From: Acidimicrobiaceae bacterium
Lineage (GTDB): Bacteria; Actinomycetota; Acidimicrobiia; Acidimicrobiales; Acidimicrobiaceae
DNA: 5,763 nt
Direction of reading: 5' to 3'
Assembly (NCBI GenBank): GCA_013044415.1
Contig: JABEUO010000068.1
Location: forward strand, 1 to 5,763
A program made the translations under genes and the position numbers. The notes under the pieces were generated by a model that did no database searches, had not been told where the DNA came from, and saw only the letters and a program-made list of their open reading frames with translations. The stretch's first letter is position 1, and each line of letters opens with the position of its first letter. This document shows positions 4,664 through 5,763 of this stretch, one piece after another.

Positions 4664-5554
4664 TCATGACTCTCTTGGTGCTAACCGGGTAATCACCTTC
4701 CACGCGGAGCTGAGTATCTCGTCCCGTTTTTCGTCGTCAGTGCCCTGAGACCACAAGGTAACGCGCATGAAATAGCTAGCCAGAGAGACGTCGGTCATCT
4801 CGATCTGACAACTCGAGTCGTCGAGGAGGCCAGAGAGCTCTTTAGCAAAATCCTTTGGGTCAATTGAGATAGGCACCTCACAACGAATCCTGGTACGCCT
4901 CGACTGGGTCTTCGTCCGGTTCGTAATTGCGCTCTGTGCGAGGATACCGTTAGGAACCACCATCGATTCACCATCGTCGGTCAAGAGCGACGTGTACATA
5001 AGATTAATGTCTATTATCCGCCCGTTGTAGACCGGCTTGAGGGCCTCATGGGGAAACGAAGGCATCAAAATTGGGTACTGCCAAGTAATAAAGCTGACAG
5101 CATCGCCTACCTGAAAGGGCTGAAACAGAACCAGCCATATACCACCCAGGATATTGGTAAACATGCTCTGTCCGGCAAGGCCGATCAATACGGTTAGAAA
5201 TGCACCGCCAAAGATGACGCTAGAGAGCCCAACTCCCAATGCAGCGAGCACCGCCAAAGCTAGGCCAAGGTATAGAAATAGCTGAGTCCCAAAACCAGCT
5301 ACCGTTCGCTGCCTGGCGGACATGGAATCGAAGTTCTTGCGAAGGAGGTGTTCTTTGATAATCCTTGAAAGCGCTAGTCCTATGACTAGAATTATCAAGC
5401 CCCGCAGGAGGTGCATCACCGAAACACTGATGGAGAGCTGGGTATAGTTATCGGTCAGAATCGAAAGCAGAAAGCCGCCTATTACCAAAACTAACAACGC
5501 CGTTAGCCACGGACCATAATTCCGTACCTTGTGCTGTCTCTCTCCTTCTGTCAT
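4664..5554 (-). CDS. MscS-family mechanosensitive ion channel
   Basis: The 296-residue protein belongs to the MscS family, tension-gated membrane pores that release solutes on hypo-osmotic shock. Membrane helices lie at about residues 15-33, 47-66 and 88-107. The pore helix TM3 and its continuation at about 111-147 carry the family signature as GLAGQSMFTNILGGIW and LVLFQPFQVGD (equivalent to 'GlA.q...sN..sGi.l....pf.vGD'). The beta domain has GRIIDINLMYT (178-188) and the VPNG motif (200-203), followed by LAQSAITN. A C-terminal alpha-beta domain runs to 296. Between VGD and GRIID there are about 27 residues (WQYPILMPSFPHE and beyond) where classical MscS has only a short turn, so this looks like an insertion. 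ATG 5554 is preferred to the upstream TTG 5575 because AAAGGA at 5561-5566 is 6 nt before it. The length is close to that of E. coli MscS (286). Confidence 0.88.
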   Translation of the reverse strand: MTEGERQHKVRNYGPWLTALLVLVIGGFLLSILTDNYTQLSISVSVMHLLRGLIILVIGLALSRIIKEHLLRKNFDSMSARQRTVAGFGTQLFLYLGLALAVLAALGVGLSSVIFGGAFLTVLIGLAGQSMFTNILGGIWLVLFQPFQVGDAVSFITWQYPILMPSFPHEALKPVYNGRIIDINLMYTSLLTDDGESMVVPNGILAQSAITNRTKTQSRRTRIRCEVPISIDPKDFAKELSGLLDDSSCQIEMTDVSLASYFMRVTLWSQGTDDEKRDEILSSAWKVITRLAPRES

Positions 5555-5560
5555 TCCTCT

Positions 5561-5566
5561 TCCTTT
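5561..5566 (-). promoter_or_regulatory. Ribosome-binding site selecting ATG 5554
   Basis: On the - strand AAAGGA, continuing into AGAGGA, ends 6 nt before ATG 5554. The in-frame TTG at 5575 lies upstream of this purine run and has no comparable site of its own. Confidence 0.55.
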
Positions 5567-5628
5567 GACGCTCAACGATCAAGCCCATAGCCAGGGTCCA
5601 CTCGAACAGGTATGAAATTTACACCCAC

Positions 5629-5763
5629 CTACCTCTTGCACAGGTACTGGGGCTCAATTTCCCTAAATTCCTCGGTGGCCGATTCCCCGTGACTACCTTC
5701 GTGCCCCACAAAAGTAATCAACGACAAATCTGATCGACCAAGGTCCCCGATCCGCTCCAGAAT
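5629..5763 (-). CDS. C-terminus of an unrecognised gene (partial)
   Basis: One - strand frame is open from the right edge to TAG 5631-5629 (44 codons), while the other two - strand frames are interrupted. The residues (ILERIGDLGRSDLSLITFVG, then HEGSHGESATEEFREIEPQY) look like a genuine soluble acidic C-terminus with balanced composition. I do not recognise a family. The stop is 74 nt before the MscS start on the same strand, so the two could be co-transcribed, although that gap could also hold a promoter. The start lies beyond the window. Confidence 0.5.
   Translation of the reverse strand: MLERIGDLGRSDLSLITFVGHEGSHGESATEEFREIEPQYLCKR

Overview
The window reads as a chromosomal stretch from an actinobacterium of moderate G+C (roughly half G+C by eye). 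The gene order and the style of the small pilin-like proteins resemble the tad loci of Acidimicrobiia-type Actinobacteria. That placement is inference from protein style and codon use; there is no rRNA or other marker gene to confirm it.

Left two thirds (1-3761, + strand): the downstream half of a Tad/Flp-type pilus or type II-like secretion operon. In order it holds the 3' end of an unidentified upstream gene (probably ending at 189), tadB (186-1109), tadC (1106-1981), a small Flp-like pilin candidate (2058-2336), a TadE-like protein (2338-2727), a second single-pass pseudopilin-like protein (2732-3262) and a third, TadG/Rv3654c-like protein (3249-3761). The genes are packed tightly, with ATGA overlaps at 186 and 1106, a 1-nt gap at 2337 and a 14-nt overlap at 3249-3262. 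The one real gap is the 76-nt leader before the pilin. TadB and TadC are the two inner-membrane platform proteins. The four small proteins each carry a pilin- or pseudopilin-like hydrophobic helix and would be the exported or structural subunits. The ATPase (TadA/CpaF), the prepilin peptidase (TadV) and any TadZ/CpaE are not in view; tadA would be expected just upstream.

Convergent junction (3762-3899): no gene. Two imperfect stem-loops are candidate terminators for the tad operon.

Right third (3900-5763, - strand): a PaiB-family FMN-binding protein (4532-3900) with a putative promoter that would make its mRNA leaderless; an MscS-type mechanosensitive channel (5554-4664) with an unusual insertion in its beta domain; and, at the right edge, the last 44 codons of an unrecognised gene ending at 5629 on the same strand. 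No functional link between these genes and the tad operon is visible.

No mobile elements, CRISPR arrays, tRNA or rRNA genes were seen. Nothing here is clearly a novel system. The most distinctive points are the set of divergent pseudopilins without the usual Glu5, the graded start-codon and ribosome-binding-site strengths across the pilin genes, and the MscS insertion.
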